Made by a program: the position numbers and the translations under genes. Below the pieces are notes generated by a model. It worked only from the letters and a program-made list of their open reading frames with translations, had not been told where the DNA came from and made no database searches. Of a stretch of 64,000 nt of DNA, positions 63,504-64,000 are shown one piece after another. Location of the stretch: assembly GCA_027257055.1 (NCBI GenBank), contig JAPVLO010000182.1, positions 2,294,001-2,358,000 on the forward strand. Direction: 5' to 3'. The stretch's first letter is position 1; every line of letters begins with the position of its first letter. Source of the stretch: Cephalopachus bancanus. Lineage: Eukaryota; Chordata; Mammalia; Primates; Tarsiidae.

Positions 63504-64000
63504 GTAAGCCATAAAGAAGCTGTTTTGCATATAGTGTTGATTTTTAAAAATAAGTAGGATCTGAATTTGGAATTGATACTTACAACATGAGATGAGGCTT
63601 AATTGTGGGTATTTTTGACAGAGAAGCAGACCTGGGACTGTGAGTGGGTATGTATCACTTTAGTTAAGTTAGAGGTTTGGTTTTTCTCTAGCAAAGAAAC
63701 AAAAATCCGATAATGCCGTAATATGATCTCCAAAAACACAGCTGCTTTGTTTTATATATGATGTAACTAGCAAGTGTTTGATTGGTCTCATTCTGTATTA
63801 TAATTGTACAACCAAATTCTGTCTTTTTTGGAAAAGAAATATTAATGCTTGAGTATCTGTCAGAAGAGAAGAAATCAGAGATGTGGTTTACCCAAGGTAA
63901 CGCAATTCCATAATCCCTTCAGTTGGAGGCGAAGGACAGAAGTAGATGATTCCTAAAAGAAAAAATTATTATAACTGGAAAATAGAAATAAGATAATATT
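63504..64000 (+). other. GDAP2 intron 10 start, nothing recognised
   Basis: Sequence after the last visible donor. No repeat or exon seen up to the window edge. Confidence 0.55.

Overview
This is primate nuclear DNA, not microbial. It holds most of two divergently transcribed housekeeping genes that share a CpG-island promoter at about 24.1-25.3 kb. On the minus strand, from about 24.55 kb leftwards, is WDR3, the Utp12/Dip2 homologue of the small-subunit processome. I could place 21 coding exons plus one probable noncoding first exon. They encode residues 1-789, and the last exons (the C-terminal Utp12-type domain) lie beyond the left edge. On the plus strand, from about 25.1 kb rightwards, is GDAP2, a macro domain plus CRAL-TRIO-like protein. 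Nine coding exons (residues 1-369) and one probable noncoding first exon are visible, and the rest lies beyond the right edge. In both genes every exon junction keeps frame and uses GT-AG splice sites, with no frameshift or premature stop, so both look intact and functional.

The species is probably a non-anthropoid primate. Alu-type dimers are abundant, but the youngest ones, several with intact target-site duplications, are not human AluS/AluY. They carry a right arm reading GTGGCCGGGAGTGGCCACTG and lack the CG in the usual GGCTCACGCCTG stretch. They also lack the right-arm end I associate with lemur and galago Alus. A tarsier is my best guess; this is an inference that an Alu library search would settle.

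Layout. 0.5-20.6 kb: WDR3 coding exons with short introns carrying Alu, MIR, L2, L1 and one mariner remnant. 20.6-24.5 kb: WDR3 intron 1, rich in Alu copies, plus a near-complete MER5A. 24.1-25.3 kb: bidirectional CpG-island promoter. 25.1-33.3 kb: GDAP2 intron 1, with an ERV LTR, an unidentified coding-like fossil, MIR and stacked L2. 33.3-40.8 kb: GDAP2 exons 2-6, encoding the macro domain. 40.8-50.1 kb: GDAP2 intron 6, a nested stack of L1, mariner and LTR insertions. 50.1-63.5 kb: GDAP2 exons 7-10 with large introns.

I found no new multi-gene system. The points most worth a second look are the lineage-specific Alu subfamily, two internally deleted mariners that keep opposite halves of a transposase, a pair of inverted related LTRs that each keep a tRNA-Thr-like primer-binding site, small duplications near GDAP2 exon 4 and in a WDR3 intron, and a perfect 20-bp inverted repeat in an L1. 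Repeat family names were assigned by eye from remembered consensus sequences, and their edges are approximate unless a target-site duplication is given.
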